Assembly (NCBI RefSeq): GCF_900290235.1
Contig: NZ_OLMK01000066.1
Location: forward strand, 41,880 to 105,879
Source of the DNA: Streptomyces sp. MA5143a
GTDB lineage: Bacteria > Actinomycetota > Actinomycetes > Streptomycetales > Streptomycetaceae
Length of the DNA stretch: 64,000 nucleotides
Direction of reading: 5' to 3'
Shown here: piece after piece, positions 44,437 through 52,293 of the stretch
Numbering within the stretch: the stretch's first letter is position 1
Layout of the letters: each line of letters starts with the position of its first letter
The notes under the pieces: model-generated
Database searches by the model: none
Seen by the model: only the letters and a program-made list of their open reading frames with translations
What the model was told of the DNA's origin: nothing
Program-made: the position numbers and the translations under genes

Positions 44437-45300
44437 TCAGGACAGCTGGAGCAGCCCCCGCAGCAGATCGCGGCTCTCCGCCGGGGAGGGGCTGTCGTTC
44501 TGGAGCTGTTTCATCGCCCGCTCGTACTGGGCGACGTCCTCGCGCTTGTCCAGGTAGAGCGCGCTGGTGAGCTGTTCGAGGTAGACGACGTCCGAGAGGT
44601 CGGACTCGGGGAAGCTGAGGACCGTGAAGGCGCCGCTCTCACCGGAGTGCCCGCCGAAGCCGAACGGCATCACCTGGAGGCAGACGTTGGGGCGTTCGGA
44701 GATCTCGATGAGGTGCTGGAGCTGACCGCGCATCACCTCGCGGTCACCGTAGGGGCGGCGCAGGGCGGCCTCGTCGAGGACGCAGTGGAACTCGGGGGCC
44801 CGCTCGGAGACCAGGTACTTCTGGCGCTCCATACGGACGGCGACCCGCTTGTCGATCTCGGCGTCGCTCGCGTCCTTCATCCCGCGGGCGACGACCGCGT
44901 GGGCGTACGCCTCGGTCTGCAACAGACCGTGGACGAACTGGACTTCGTAGGAACGGATGAGGTGGGCGGCTGCCTCGAGGCCGACGTAGGTGGGGAACCA
45001 GCTGGGCAGGACGTCGGAGTAGCTGTGCCACCAGCCGGCGACGTTCGCCTCCTTGGCGAGGGAGAGCAGGGAGGTGCGCTCGGCCTCGTCGGTGACGCCG
45101 TAGAGGGTCAACAGGTCCTCCACGTCACGGGACTTGAAGCTCACCCGGCCGAGCTCCATCCGACTTATCTTCGACTCGGAGGCGCGGATCGAGTACCCGG
45201 CCTTCTCCCGGGTGATCCCCTGTGCCTCGCGCAGCCGCCTGAGGTGCGAGCCCAGCAGCATCCGCCTCACCACCGACCCGCTCGATTCACCGGCGCCCAC
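44437..45300 (-). CDS. XRE-family regulator with DUF5753 domain (WhiJ-like)
   Basis: A 287-residue regulator. The N-terminal helix-turn-helix (15-70, LGSHLRRLREAQGITREKA and ASESKISRMELGR) is followed by the DUF5753 domain (about 95-275), whose landmarks are FVHGLLQTEAYA, VAVRMERQ and LQVMPFGFGGHSG. Streptomyces have many such genes, usually beside a small DUF397 gene and an ATP-binding gene, as here. WhiJ of S. coelicolor represses sporulation-related development, so a developmental or antibiotic role is likely but inferred. It is divergent from the ATP-binding gene across 385 bases. Confidence 0.92.
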   Translation of the reverse strand: MGAGESSGSVVRRMLLGSHLRRLREAQGITREKAGYSIRASESKISRMELGRVSFKSRDVEDLLTLYGVTDEAERTSLLSLAKEANVAGWWHSYSDVLPSWFPTYVGLEAAAHLIRSYEVQFVHGLLQTEAYAHAVVARGMKDASDAEIDKRVAVRMERQKYLVSERAPEFHCVLDEAALRRPYGDREVMRGQLQHLIEISERPNVCLQVMPFGFGGHSGESGAFTVLSFPESDLSDVVYLEQLTSALYLDKREDVAQYERAMKQLQNDSPSPAESRDLLRGLLQLS

Positions 45301-45685
45301 GTTCGTCCAGCCTCCCCAACTTCTTCAAGGGCCGCAGTCTGCCACTAAACCACTCCGATCCGCACTCGTCCGGTTACAGAAATGGAAAGTCTTCAACCCC
45401 TGGGGCGGGTGGGGCGAGGAGGGGCCGGGAGCGCCAAGAACTCGAAGGGCGGTCGAAGATGAGGTGGAGAGTCGGTGGAGGTCGCCGAAAACCACCGGCA
45501 AGTCGTCGGTCCGGGCCCGGTTTCCGGGAACAGGGTGACAGAAGAAATGTCCAGGAACCGGTACCGCCGGGTCCATTCCGGGCGCGTGCACGTGCATCTG
45601 CCCTTGCATCTGCTGTACGCATCCGAAACCATGGTCCCGCGCACCGCTGCATCGCTACGACCGCGAACACTCGGGAGTGCCTCGC
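45301..45685. other. 385-bp divergent gap between XRE regulator and ATP-binding gene
   Basis: No convincing gene. It must contain the promoters of both flanking genes. Near its right end is the TGCA array listed separately; the remainder has a GGAGGCTGG-like region before the XRE gene and AT-richer stretches around 45340-45400 (CACTAAACCACTCCG, ACAGAAATGG) that suit a promoter. Confidence 0.6.
45587..45608 (+). promoter_or_regulatory. TGCA array upstream of the ATP-binding gene
   Basis: TGCA occurs at 45587, 45593 and 45605 (steps of 6 and 12). The block begins CGTGCACGTGCATCTG and repeats TGCATCTG at 45593 and 45605. The same block, in the same orientation relative to the gene, precedes the DUF397 gene at 46653-46698. 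It ends 77 bases before the ATG at 45686. Confidence 0.7.
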
Positions 45686-46201
45686 ATGGGGACGAATGGA
45701 TCGACCATGCTCGAACCCTTACGGCAGGGACTTCCGCCTCTCGATCCCGCGACCGTGTCCGACGCCGCGTCCTGTGCGCTCCCGCCCCGTTACGAAGCGG
45801 TGCGCGAGGCACGGCAGTTCACCCGGGGCACGCTCGACCAGTGGCACATGGGCGAGCGGTTCGACGACATCTGTCTCGTGGTCTCGGAGCTCGTCACCAA
45901 CGCGCTGCGGCACGGCCTGCCCTCGGTCAACGGGCACCGCCCCGCCCAGGAACCTCCCGTACGGCTGCATCTGATGCGCTGGACCGAGCGGCTGGTGTGC
46001 GCGGTGCGCGACCCCAGCCACGACAGCCCCGTCGCACGGGACTCGGAGGACTTCTCGGCGGAGTCGGGACGCGGACTGTTCCTGGTCGACTCCTTCGCGG
46101 ACAGCTGGGGCTGGCATCCGCTGGCCGGCACGCTCAGCGGCAAGGTGGTGTGGGCGCTGTTCCTCGTACCGCCCGCGAGTGACGGCCCCTCGGACCGCTG
46201 A
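45686..46201 (+). CDS. ATP-binding protein (HATPase_c, anti-sigma/RsbW-like)
   Basis: A 171-residue GHKL-fold protein. VSELVTNALRHG is the N box, VRDPSHDSPV the G1 region and SGRGLFLVDSFADSWGW the G2 region, as in RsbW-type kinases and the many Streptomyces paralogues. No extra domain. ATG 45686 follows GGGAG; GTG 45677 and ATG 45707 are also in frame. With the XRE-DUF5753 and DUF397 neighbours it makes the common three-gene regulatory module. Confidence 0.9.
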   Translation: MGTNGSTMLEPLRQGLPPLDPATVSDAASCALPPRYEAVREARQFTRGTLDQWHMGERFDDICLVVSELVTNALRHGLPSVNGHRPAQEPPVRLHLMRWTERLVCAVRDPSHDSPVARDSEDFSAESGRGLFLVDSFADSWGWHPLAGTLSGKVVWALFLVPPASDGPSDR

Positions 46202-46202
46202 C

Positions 46203-46232
46203 GAACCGCGGCGCACTTCCGCGCCGCGGTTC
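46203..46232. terminator. Bidirectional hairpin
   Basis: GAACCGCGGCGC (46203-46214) pairs perfectly with GCGCCGCGGTTC (46221-46232) around a six-base loop between the convergent ATP-binding and DUF397 genes. Confidence 0.88.
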
Positions 46233-46273
46233 TACGCGTGTCACACCACCGGACGGCCGTCCCTGAGCAGGCG

Positions 46274-46540
46274 TCAGCGGATCAGGTGGTCGAACTCGCC
46301 GTCCTTCACACCCAGCAGCATCGCCTCGATCTCGGCGCGGGTGTAGACGAGCGCGGGCCCGTCCGGGAACCGGGAGTTCCGCACCGCCACGTCACCGCCG
46401 GGCAGCCGCGCGAACTCCACGCAGTTCCCCTGCGAGTTGCTGTGCCGGCTCTTCTGCCAGGCCACCGCGTGGAGCTCGGTCAGCTCCGTCGCGGCCATGC
46501 CGTTGTACACGTCATCCACGCCGTACACGTCGTGGTCCAC
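46274..46540 (-). CDS. DUF397 small protein
   Basis: An 88-residue member of DUF397, with the diagnostic WQKSRHSNSQGNCVEFA, VAVRNSRFPDGPALVYTRAE and a C-terminal FDHLIR. In other Streptomyces these small proteins act with the neighbouring XRE-DUF5753 regulator, probably by direct contact, as antitoxin-like or modulator partners. It converges on the ATP-binding gene and has its own promoter region containing the TGCA array. Confidence 0.93.
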   Translation of the reverse strand: MDHDVYGVDDVYNGMAATELTELHAVAWQKSRHSNSQGNCVEFARLPGGDVAVRNSRFPDGPALVYTRAEIEAMLLGVKDGEFDHLIR

Positions 46541-46652
46541 AGGTCGCTCCCCGGGGTGGTGCAGTGGTGCGCTCGATGCGCCTTGGCACTGGTGTGGCCA
46601 GAGTTGTTGCAGTAGTCAACTGCCCCGGATCATAGCTTCGTTCACGTGCTGT

Positions 46653-46698
46653 TGCATGAGCTGATGCACCTGCGCATGCACGGTCAGATGCACGTGCA
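46653..46698 (-). promoter_or_regulatory. Five-site TGCA array upstream of the DUF397 gene
   Basis: TGCA occurs at 46653, 46665, 46677, 46689 and 46695: three steps of exactly 12 bases and one of 6. Read on the minus strand the distal part is CGTGCACGTGCATCTG, as upstream of the ATP-binding gene. The proximal site lies about 18 bases from a TATGAT (46629-46634, minus strand) that could be the -10 element, so a bound protein would meet polymerase at -35. Confidence 0.72.
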
Positions 46699-46873
46699 CG
46701 AGGGGTGGTGCGGCGATTACAGCACCGGGGCACTTGAGAGACGCGTCCTGGGGCGTTCCTGTTCCCTTTCGCACGTCACGTCTTCACTTCTCCGTACGTG
46801 GCGCGGCCCCCGGTGGTTCACGGCGGCCCGTCGACGGCGGGATTCCGGATCGCACAGATTGGCGGAAAAGAAG

Positions 46874-46910
46874 CGGCCCCGGCGAGGTGGTGGGTCCTCG
46901 CCGGGGGCCG
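46874..46910 (-). terminator. Hairpin at the end of the C- ribosomal protein operon
   Basis: CGGCCCCGGCGAGG and CCTCGCCGGGGGCCG pair over 14 bases with one extra G, about 50 bases downstream of the rpsR stop. Confidence 0.85.
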
Positions 46911-46958
46911 GGTGGGGGGTGGTGGATACGGGGTGGGGGGTGGATCAGCGGGACGCGC

Positions 46959-47192
46959 TCATCGCGAGGAGTACGGCAGGAGCGCCATCTCCCGGGCGTT
47001 CTTGATCGCGCGGGCCAGCTGCCGCTGCTGCTGGGCGGAGACCCGGGTGACGCGGCGGCTGCGGATCTTGCCGCGGTCGGAGATGAACCGGCGCAGCAGG
47101 TCGGTGTCCTTGTAGTCGATGTAGGTGATCCCGGCCTGGTCCAGAGGGTTGGGGCGGGACTTGGTGGGCTTCCGCTCGGGCTTGCGGGCCAT
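46959..47192 (-). CDS. rpsR: 30S ribosomal protein S18, zinc-free (C-) paralogue
   Basis: A 77-residue S18. The RNA-binding body is present (DYKDTDLLRRFISDRGKIRSRRVTRVSAQQQRQLARAIKNA), while the N-terminal Cys motif of the zinc-binding form is replaced by a basic KPERKPTKSRPNPLDQAG stretch. C- paralogues replace the zinc proteins when zinc is scarce and release zinc from ribosomes. It is the last gene of a Zur-type operon. Confidence 0.95.
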   Translation of the reverse strand: MARKPERKPTKSRPNPLDQAGITYIDYKDTDLLRRFISDRGKIRSRRVTRVSAQQQRQLARAIKNAREMALLPYSSR

Positions 47193-47195
47193 GGG

Positions 47196-48437
47196 TCAGA
47201 CCTCCAGGAAGGTGTCGAAGGGGCGCGGCAGCCGTTGCCAGGCTTCACGCCCGGCGGCGTACTCGGCGTCGGTGAGCAGGCAGGACTCCAGCAGTCGTTC
47301 GAGTCCGTCGCGGTCCAGGCCCGGCGAGGTGAAGACCAGGTGCTGGCAGCGGTCGCCGTGCTCCGGGTGCCAGTCGAGCGCGGCGGCCGCGCGGCGGACC
47401 GGGGGCACCAGGTCCCAGGCCGCGTCCGGCAGCGAGGCGAGCCAGGGCCCGGCCGACTCCACGCACAGCGCGCCGCCGGCGGCGTCCCAGTGCAGCAGGG
47501 TGTCGGGGCGTTCGGCCAGCCAGAACCTGCCCCGGCTGCGGGCGGCCGCGCAGCACAGGTCCTCCAGGGCCGCGTACAGGCGCTCCGGGTGGAAGGGGCG
47601 GTGGCGGTGCCAGACGAGGGTGGTGACGCCGTGTTCGTCGGCGTCGGTGGGGAGGAGGGCGCAGGCGGGGTGCTGGGCCGCGGCGGCGGCGTCCACGTCG
47701 AACCCGGCGAGCGCTGCCGCGAGCAGGGCCGGGGAGCGCCGTGAGGCCTGCTGGGAGCTGCCGGGTGCGGGTGCGTCGTGGCCGGTCGCGCAGTTCCCCG
47801 CGCCCCTCTCAGGGCCTGCGGCCCCTTCGAGCACACCGCCCCGTTCCCCGATGGGCACCCGCAGCGCCGTCGGGTGGAGTTGGGCGAGGAGGGCTCTGTC
47901 CTCGTCGTCCGCCTCCTGTGAGTCGAGTACGGCGAGGACGGGGGCGTACTCCAGTTGACGGGCGAAGGTGTCGGCAACGGTGCGTTCGTCGGTCGGGGCC
48001 GCGGCCAGGCCGGTCTCGGCGAGGTCGTCGCCGTTGCCGAGGTAGGGCAGCAGGAGGGCGGGGTCGACCGCCGTGATCACCGAGGTCAGCGGCAGACCGC
48101 TCGCCGCGACGACCTCGGCCATGGCCTTGGGTTCGACCGAGTCCCACAGTTCGACCACCGCGAGGCGGGTGAGGCCCGCCCCGGCGAGGCGCTCCAGCTC
48201 GGGGACGAGGTCCTCGCGCAGGGCGCAGCAGGCGCAGTCGTTGACGAGCGGGGTCTCGCCGGTGGAGACGAGGCCCCCGGCGTCCCGGATCGTCCGCAGG
48301 ACCGTGCCGTCGACGGCGGTGGACAGGTCGTGGTGCAGCGCGACGCTGCCCGGGACCCCGGCGAGCAGCGCCTCGACGGCGGCCCGCCGGGCGTCGGCGT
48401 GGAGCCCGCCGACGATCGCGACAGACAGCTGGGTCAC
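47196..48437 (-). CDS. CobW/YciC-like G3E protein with degenerate Walker A
   Basis: A 413-residue member of the G3E GTPase superfamily (COG0523), which includes zinc metallochaperones expressed in zinc starvation. The family's metal motif is DCACCALRED (C68, C70, C71; canonical GCxCC) and the C-terminal CobW_C domain is recognisable (HRPFHPERLYAAL, GRFWLAER). The N-terminus IVGGLHADARRAAVEALLAG sits where the GxxGxGK(S/T) loop should be but lacks the Lys-Ser/Thr, so GTP hydrolysis is doubtful. Residues 205-226 are encoded by a dispersed intergenic-type repeat. GTG 48437 is six bases after rpmE. Confidence 0.87.
   Translation of the reverse strand: MTQLSVAIVGGLHADARRAAVEALLAGVPGSVALHHDLSTAVDGTVLRTIRDAGGLVSTGETPLVNDCACCALREDLVPELERLAGAGLTRLAVVELWDSVEPKAMAEVVAASGLPLTSVITAVDPALLLPYLGNGDDLAETGLAAAPTDERTVADTFARQLEYAPVLAVLDSQEADDEDRALLAQLHPTALRVPIGERGGVLEGAAGPERGAGNCATGHDAPAPGSSQQASRRSPALLAAALAGFDVDAAAAAQHPACALLPTDADEHGVTTLVWHRHRPFHPERLYAALEDLCCAAARSRGRFWLAERPDTLLHWDAAGGALCVESAGPWLASLPDAAWDLVPPVRRAAAALDWHPEHGDRCQHLVFTSPGLDRDGLERLLESCLLTDAEYAAGREAWQRLPRPFDTFLEV
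47786..47807. repeat. Dispersed repeat, copy B, inside a coding region
   Basis: The 20-bp core GCGCAGTTCCCCGCGCCCCT (47788-47807) and a following GGGCCTGCGGCCC hairpin lie within the G3E gene and are read through in frame, giving GPERGAGNCATGHD. Confidence 0.88.
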
Positions 48438-48442
48438 GTCGG

Positions 48443-48694
48443 TCAGCCCCGCTTCTTCCCGTACCGCTTCTCGAACTTCTCCACGCGGCCCGCCGTGTCC
48501 AGCACGCGCGCGGTGCCCGTGTAGAAGGGGTGGCTGACGTTCGAGATCTCGACGTCGACCACCGGGTACGTGTGGCCGTCCTCCCATTCGATCGTCTTCT
48601 CGCTCGTCATCGTCGAGCGGGTGAGGAAGGCGTGGTTCGCGGCGCGGTCCCGGAAGACGACGGGCCCGTACGAGGGGTGGATGTCCTTCTTCAT
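48443..48694 (-). CDS. rpmE: 50S ribosomal protein L31, type B (C-)
   Basis: An 83-residue L31B: MKKDIHPSYGPVVFRDRAANHAFL, then SHPFYTGTARVLDTAGRVEKFEKRYG. It lacks the CxxC zinc pair of the normal L31. It is second in the Zur-type operon, five bases after rpmG. Confidence 0.96.
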   Translation of the reverse strand: MKKDIHPSYGPVVFRDRAANHAFLTRSTMTSEKTIEWEDGHTYPVVDVEISNVSHPFYTGTARVLDTAGRVEKFEKRYGKKRG

Positions 48695-48699
48695 CGCGG

Positions 48700-48864
48700 T
48701 CAGCGCTCCTCTCGGAAGTCGACGTGACGGCCCGCCATCGGGTCGTACTTGCGCAGGGTCAGCCGGTCGGGGTCGTTCCGGCGGTTCTTGCGGGTGACGT
48801 ACGTGTAGCCCGTACCGGCCGTGGACCGGAGCTTGACGACCGGGCGGAGTTCGTTGCGTGCCAT
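48700..48864 (-). CDS. rpmG: 50S ribosomal protein L33, zinc-free (C-)
   Basis: A 54-residue L33 (MARNELRPVVKLRSTAGTGY, TYVTRKNRRNDPDRL, LTLRKYDPMAGRHVDFREER). No cysteine is present, so it is the zinc-independent form. It is the first gene to the left of the Zur-box-like palindrome, and with rpmE, the G3E protein and rpsR it forms one operon. It is too short to be picked up by simple length filters. Confidence 0.96.
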   Translation of the reverse strand: MARNELRPVVKLRSTAGTGYTYVTRKNRRNDPDRLTLRKYDPMAGRHVDFREER

Positions 48865-48877
48865 GCTGGTATCTTAC

Positions 48878-48898
48878 TGAAAATGAATTCCATTTACA
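48878..48898. promoter_or_regulatory. Zur-box-like palindrome
   Basis: TGAAAATGAATTCCATTTACA is an almost perfect inverted repeat in the 62-base divergent gap between rpmG and rpmB. Its AT-rich ATG/CAT half-sites match the Zur operator type known for this regulon. Zinc-loaded Zur would repress both operons. Confidence 0.85.
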
Positions 48899-48926
48899 TC
48901 ACCGAGCAGAGAGAGGTGCGTCACCC

Positions 48927-49163
48927 TTGTCCGCCCACTGCATGCTGACCGGCGCCCAGCCGGGCTTCGGCAACCGGATCTCGCACTCCCACCGGCGCAC
49001 GTCCCGCCGCTTCGACCCCAACATCCAGTCCAAGCGGTACTGGCTGCCGGGCGAGAACCGGTACGTGCGGCTCCGGCTGAGCGCGAAGGGGATCAAGACC
49101 GTGGACGTCATCGGCGTCGAGGCCGCCGTCGCGCGGATCCGCGCCCGGGGGGTACGGGTCTGA
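48927..49163 (+). CDS. rpmB: 50S ribosomal protein L28, zinc-free (C-)
   Basis: A 78-residue L28: SAHCMLTGAQPGFGNRISHSH, RTSRRFDPNIQSKRYW and VRLRLSAKGIKTVD. The start is TTG 48927 behind GAGAGAGG; ATG 48942 would cut the conserved SAHC start. One Cys remains but the CxxC pair of the zinc form is missing. It overlaps rpsN by one base. Confidence 0.94.
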   Translation: MSAHCMLTGAQPGFGNRISHSHRRTSRRFDPNIQSKRYWLPGENRYVRLRLSAKGIKTVDVIGVEAAVARIRARGVRV

Positions 49164-49468
49164 TGGCGAAGAAGAGCAAGATCGCGAAGAACGACAAGCG
49201 GCAGGAGATCGTCGCCCGGTACGCCGCGCGGCGCGCCGAGCTGAAGGAGATCATCCGACGGCCGTCCTCCACGGACGCCGAACGGCTGGCGGCGCGGCGG
49301 GAGCTGGCGCGGCAGCCGCGTGACGCGAGCGCGACGCGCGTCCGCAACCGGGACGGTGTGGACGGCAGGCCGCGCGGCTACTTCCGGGCGTTCGGCCTGT
49401 CCCGCGTCAGCCTGCGGGAGCAGGCGCACGCCGGGTATCTGCCGGGGGTGTGCAAGTCGTCCTGGTGA
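49163..49468 (+). CDS. rpsN: 30S ribosomal protein S14, zinc-free (C-)
   Basis: A 101-residue long-form S14: MAKKSKIAKNDKRQEIVARYAARR, NRDGVDGRPRGYFRAFGLSRVSLREQAHAGYLPGV. The long form lacks the zinc Cys4 motif of the short S14. Its ATG overlaps the rpmB stop (TGATG), so both are coupled under the same Zur-box-like palindrome. Confidence 0.96.
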   Translation: MAKKSKIAKNDKRQEIVARYAARRAELKEIIRRPSSTDAERLAARRELARQPRDASATRVRNRDGVDGRPRGYFRAFGLSRVSLREQAHAGYLPGVCKSSW

Positions 49469-49649
49469 CGGGAGGAGCGGTCGCGGGCGGCGTGCGGGGG
49501 CGGGGGGCGCGGGCTGGGGGCGCGAGTGGGTCGTCGTCAACGGTTCGCGGGGTTCTCACAGTTCCCGGCGGACCGGCGCCCACGCACTCCTGGTAGCTTG
49601 CCGCTGTCGCCGCGGCGACCGGATCCGGCCATACCTTGGGGAGACCTCA

Positions 49650-50189
49650 GTGACTACGGCTTTGACGGCAAGGACCGCGACGAGGGGGTCGACCCGCCGG
49701 CGCGTGCGGGCCGGAGCCGCGGCCGCCGGGCTGGCGGCCGCGCTCGTGCTGACCGGGTGCAGCAGCGACGACGGCGACTCCGCGGCGAAGGAACCGAAGG
49801 CAACCCCCACGGCGACGGACACGGCCGACGGCGGCACCGACTCCGGTGGCTCCACCGGCGGCGACAAGAAGCTCCAGGGCAACTGGCTCGCCACGACGGG
49901 CGGCAAGCCGGTCGCCCTGTTCGTGACCGGCGACGAGGCCGCGCTGTTCGTCGTCGGCGGCACGGTGTGCAGCGGCAAGGTCTCCGACGAGGCGAACATG
50001 CGGATGATCGAGCTGAAGTGCACCGACGGCACCAAGGACCGCACCTCCGGCATGGTCGACTCGGTGGACTCCAAGTCCCTCACGGTCACGTGGGAGGGCA
50101 AGGTCGGCAAGGAGACCTTCCAGAAGACCGAGGGCGCGCTCCCCTCGGGCCTCCCGACGGACCTGCCCACGGCCGCCTCGGGGTCCTAG
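49650..50189 (+). CDS. Putative lipoprotein of unknown function
   Basis: A 179-residue secreted lipoprotein. A basic n-region with twin-arginine-like TRRRVRAG, a hydrophobic stretch and the lipobox LVLTGC place Cys37 as the lipidated residue. A Thr/Asp/Gly-rich linker leads to a small domain (LQGNWLATTGGKPVALFVTGDEAALFVVGGTVCSGKV, later IELKCTDG), with two cysteines that can pair. GTG 49650 follows GGGGAG. No family is recognised. Confidence 0.85.
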   Translation: MTTALTARTATRGSTRRRVRAGAAAAGLAAALVLTGCSSDDGDSAAKEPKATPTATDTADGGTDSGGSTGGDKKLQGNWLATTGGKPVALFVTGDEAALFVVGGTVCSGKVSDEANMRMIELKCTDGTKDRTSGMVDSVDSKSLTVTWEGKVGKETFQKTEGALPSGLPTDLPTAASGS

Positions 50190-50214
50190 GACCTTCCGAC
50201 TCATGGGGGCGGGC

Positions 50215-50244
50215 GGGCCGTGGAACCAGCGGGTTCCGCGGCCC
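50215..50244 (+). terminator. Hairpin after the first lipoprotein gene
   Basis: GGGCCGTGGAACC and GGTTCCGCGGCCC pair with one G-U position around a four-base loop. Confidence 0.85.
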
Positions 50245-50299
50245 GTTCGTCCCTTCACACCAGCACAGGCTGCGACAGCCACGAACTCTCGGGAACTCC

Positions 50300-50875
50300 A
50301 TGCGTACCGCTCCGACCGCCATCGCCGCCGCGCTCCTCGCGGCTCTCACACTGACCGCCTGCGGCGGGAACGACGGGGGTGACGGCGGCGACGGGGGCAA
50401 GACCACCACCGCGTCCCCCTCCGGCGACGGGAAGGCGGCGGGCTCGGGCTCCGCGTGCGTCGCCGCCGGGGCCGCGTTCGAGGTGGGGCCGAGCAGTGCC
50501 GCGCCGGCCGCCGGGGACGAGGGCGCCGTGCCGGTCACCGTCACCAACAAGAGCGGTGCCCCCTGCACGGTGAAGGGCCTCGCCCATGTCGAACTGCTCG
50601 CCGGCGGGAAGTCCTGGCCGCTCGCGCCGCAGGAGGGCGCGGCGAAGGACGCCGAGATGACCCTCGCCGAGGGCCAGTCGGTCACCTTCACCATCGCCTA
50701 CGTGCGCGGGGTGTCCGGGGACGCGCAGAAGAGCGCCGACGTGCGGAAGCTGAGCTTCAGCCTGCCGGGCGAGAAGAAGGCCCACACCTACGACTGGCCG
50801 GACGCGGAGGTCGCCCTCCAGTCGGGCGGCACGCTGGACGCGACGGTGGGGCCGTTCACGCCGGTGGGCGACTGA
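50300..50875 (+). CDS. DUF4232 lipoprotein
   Basis: A 191-residue secreted protein. The signal ends in the lipobox LTLTAC with Cys21. After a Gly/Asp-rich linker, a DUF4232 domain (about 50-190) begins at SACVAAG and continues with VPVTVTNKSGAPCTVKGLAHVELL and LAEGQSVTFTIAYVRG. DUF4232 is a beta-sandwich domain common on Streptomyces surface proteins, of unknown function. ATG 50300 is used. Confidence 0.9.
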   Translation: MRTAPTAIAAALLAALTLTACGGNDGGDGGDGGKTTTASPSGDGKAAGSGSACVAAGAAFEVGPSSAAPAAGDEGAVPVTVTNKSGAPCTVKGLAHVELLAGGKSWPLAPQEGAAKDAEMTLAEGQSVTFTIAYVRGVSGDAQKSADVRKLSFSLPGEKKAHTYDWPDAEVALQSGGTLDATVGPFTPVGD

Positions 50876-50948
50876 GCGGCGACGCCGTGGGGCGAACCGA
50901 GCGGTGACCGGCGGCGGCCGGCCGTACGGACGGGGCGCCCCGACGCGC

Positions 50949-52184
50949 TCATGACGGCAGCCGGGGCCGAGCTTTGACCTGGGCGCGGTCGGCCGCCTCG
51001 GCGCCCTGTTGCCAGCCGGCGGCGTCGCTGACGCCTCGTACGCGGGTGGTGACGGTGTCCGGGAACATCCGGGTGAACCGGTCGCGGACGGCGACGCCGC
51101 GGGCGGCGAGCACGGGCAGCAGGTCCTGTTCCGGGGTGCCCTCGCCCTCGGTTCGCTCGGTTCGCTCGGTCCGCTCGACCTCGGCCTCGGCGGCGGCCGC
51201 CAGCCGGTCGCCTATCCGGTGGGCGTAGGCGGCCAGGAACGACTGCCGGAAGGTCTTGGTCCGTTTGCGGCCGCCCTTGCGCTGGGCCGCCTCCGCCTTC
51301 GTCATCGCGGTGGTGGCCTGGACGAGGAGCGAGGTGTAGAGCAGCTCGACCGACTCCAGGTCCGCCTCGAAGCCGACGACCGTGGAGAAGCCGAGGGACT
51401 CGTTCCACACGGCCTCGCAGCGGTTCGCGCGGGCGACTGCGTCGAGGAGCACCGCCTTGGCCGTCTCGTACGGCGCGTCCACCCCGATCCGGCAGGCGCC
51501 GGGCGTGTCCTTCGCGTGCGTGCGGGCCGCCAGCAGTGCCTCGTCGATGCTGTGCCGGGCCATCAGCTCCTGCGCCTTCGCGCTGAGTGCCTCCGCCTCC
51601 TCGGGGAAGTCGGTGGCCTCCGCCTTGGCGAGGAGGGCGCGGATCCGGGTGAGCATCCGGGACTCGGGGTGGTGGGACAGGGGCACGCCGGTGTCCCTGG
51701 GGCGGTCGAGGGGTTCCAGGGTGGGCAGACGCAGGAGCAGGCGGTACAGCTCCAGCGCGGTGGTCGCCCGCGAGAAGCGGTCGCCGCGCGGCCCGCTCTC
51801 GGCCGCGGGCCCGGGGTCGGCGAGGGCCCGCGCCTCGTCCAGTTGGGCGGCCCACCGGGGGCTCGGGGGCTGCCGTCGTCCACCGCCGGGTTCCCGCCCG
51901 TTCCGGTGCTCGTCGTCCCGCGCCTCCTCGTGCTCGTCGACGACGAGGCGCGCGGCCAGCCGTACGTGGGCGTCGTCCAGGTCGCGCCGGACCAGGCGTA
52001 CGACGTCGGCGGGCTGCCAGCCGCGTCGCCAGGCGCCGGCGACGAACTCCCGGCCCCGCCGGGCCACCTCCGCGTCGGTCGCGGGGTCGGCGGCGAGCAG
52101 GGAGGCGCCGGTGTCGAGGGCGGCGTCGGTGTCGGCGTAGAGGGCCGCCTCGAAGGCGCGCTCCACCGTGCTGGTCGTACTCAC
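50949..52184 (-). CDS. DUF2786 domain protein
   Basis: A 411-residue soluble protein. Residues 1-110 are a variable helical part (WRRGWQPADVVRLVRRDLDDAH). A DUF2786 core begins with RIRALLAKAEATDFPEEAEALSAKAQELMARHSID, followed by a DUF7168-type region with SLLVQATTAMTKAEAAQRKGGRKRTKTFRQSFLAAYAHRIGDRL. An ERTERTERTEGEG microrepeat precedes the end. The role of DUF2786 is not known; it is widespread in actinobacteria and phages. GTG 52184 is used. It is divergent from the ABC transporter. Confidence 0.87.
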   Translation of the reverse strand: MSTTSTVERAFEAALYADTDAALDTGASLLAADPATDAEVARRGREFVAGAWRRGWQPADVVRLVRRDLDDAHVRLAARLVVDEHEEARDDEHRNGREPGGGRRQPPSPRWAAQLDEARALADPGPAAESGPRGDRFSRATTALELYRLLLRLPTLEPLDRPRDTGVPLSHHPESRMLTRIRALLAKAEATDFPEEAEALSAKAQELMARHSIDEALLAARTHAKDTPGACRIGVDAPYETAKAVLLDAVARANRCEAVWNESLGFSTVVGFEADLESVELLYTSLLVQATTAMTKAEAAQRKGGRKRTKTFRQSFLAAYAHRIGDRLAAAAEAEVERTERTERTEGEGTPEQDLLPVLAARGVAVRDRFTRMFPDTVTTRVRGVSDAAGWQQGAEAADRAQVKARPRLPS

Positions 52185-52293
52185 GTGTTCGATCGTGTCA
52201 TGGCCTGGACGGGGCGGAGGTAGTGCCGGCCCTACCTCGGGACGCCCCCCAGTGGTCGTGTGCGGGCGGACCGCGGACGGTTCGCTTGGAGGC

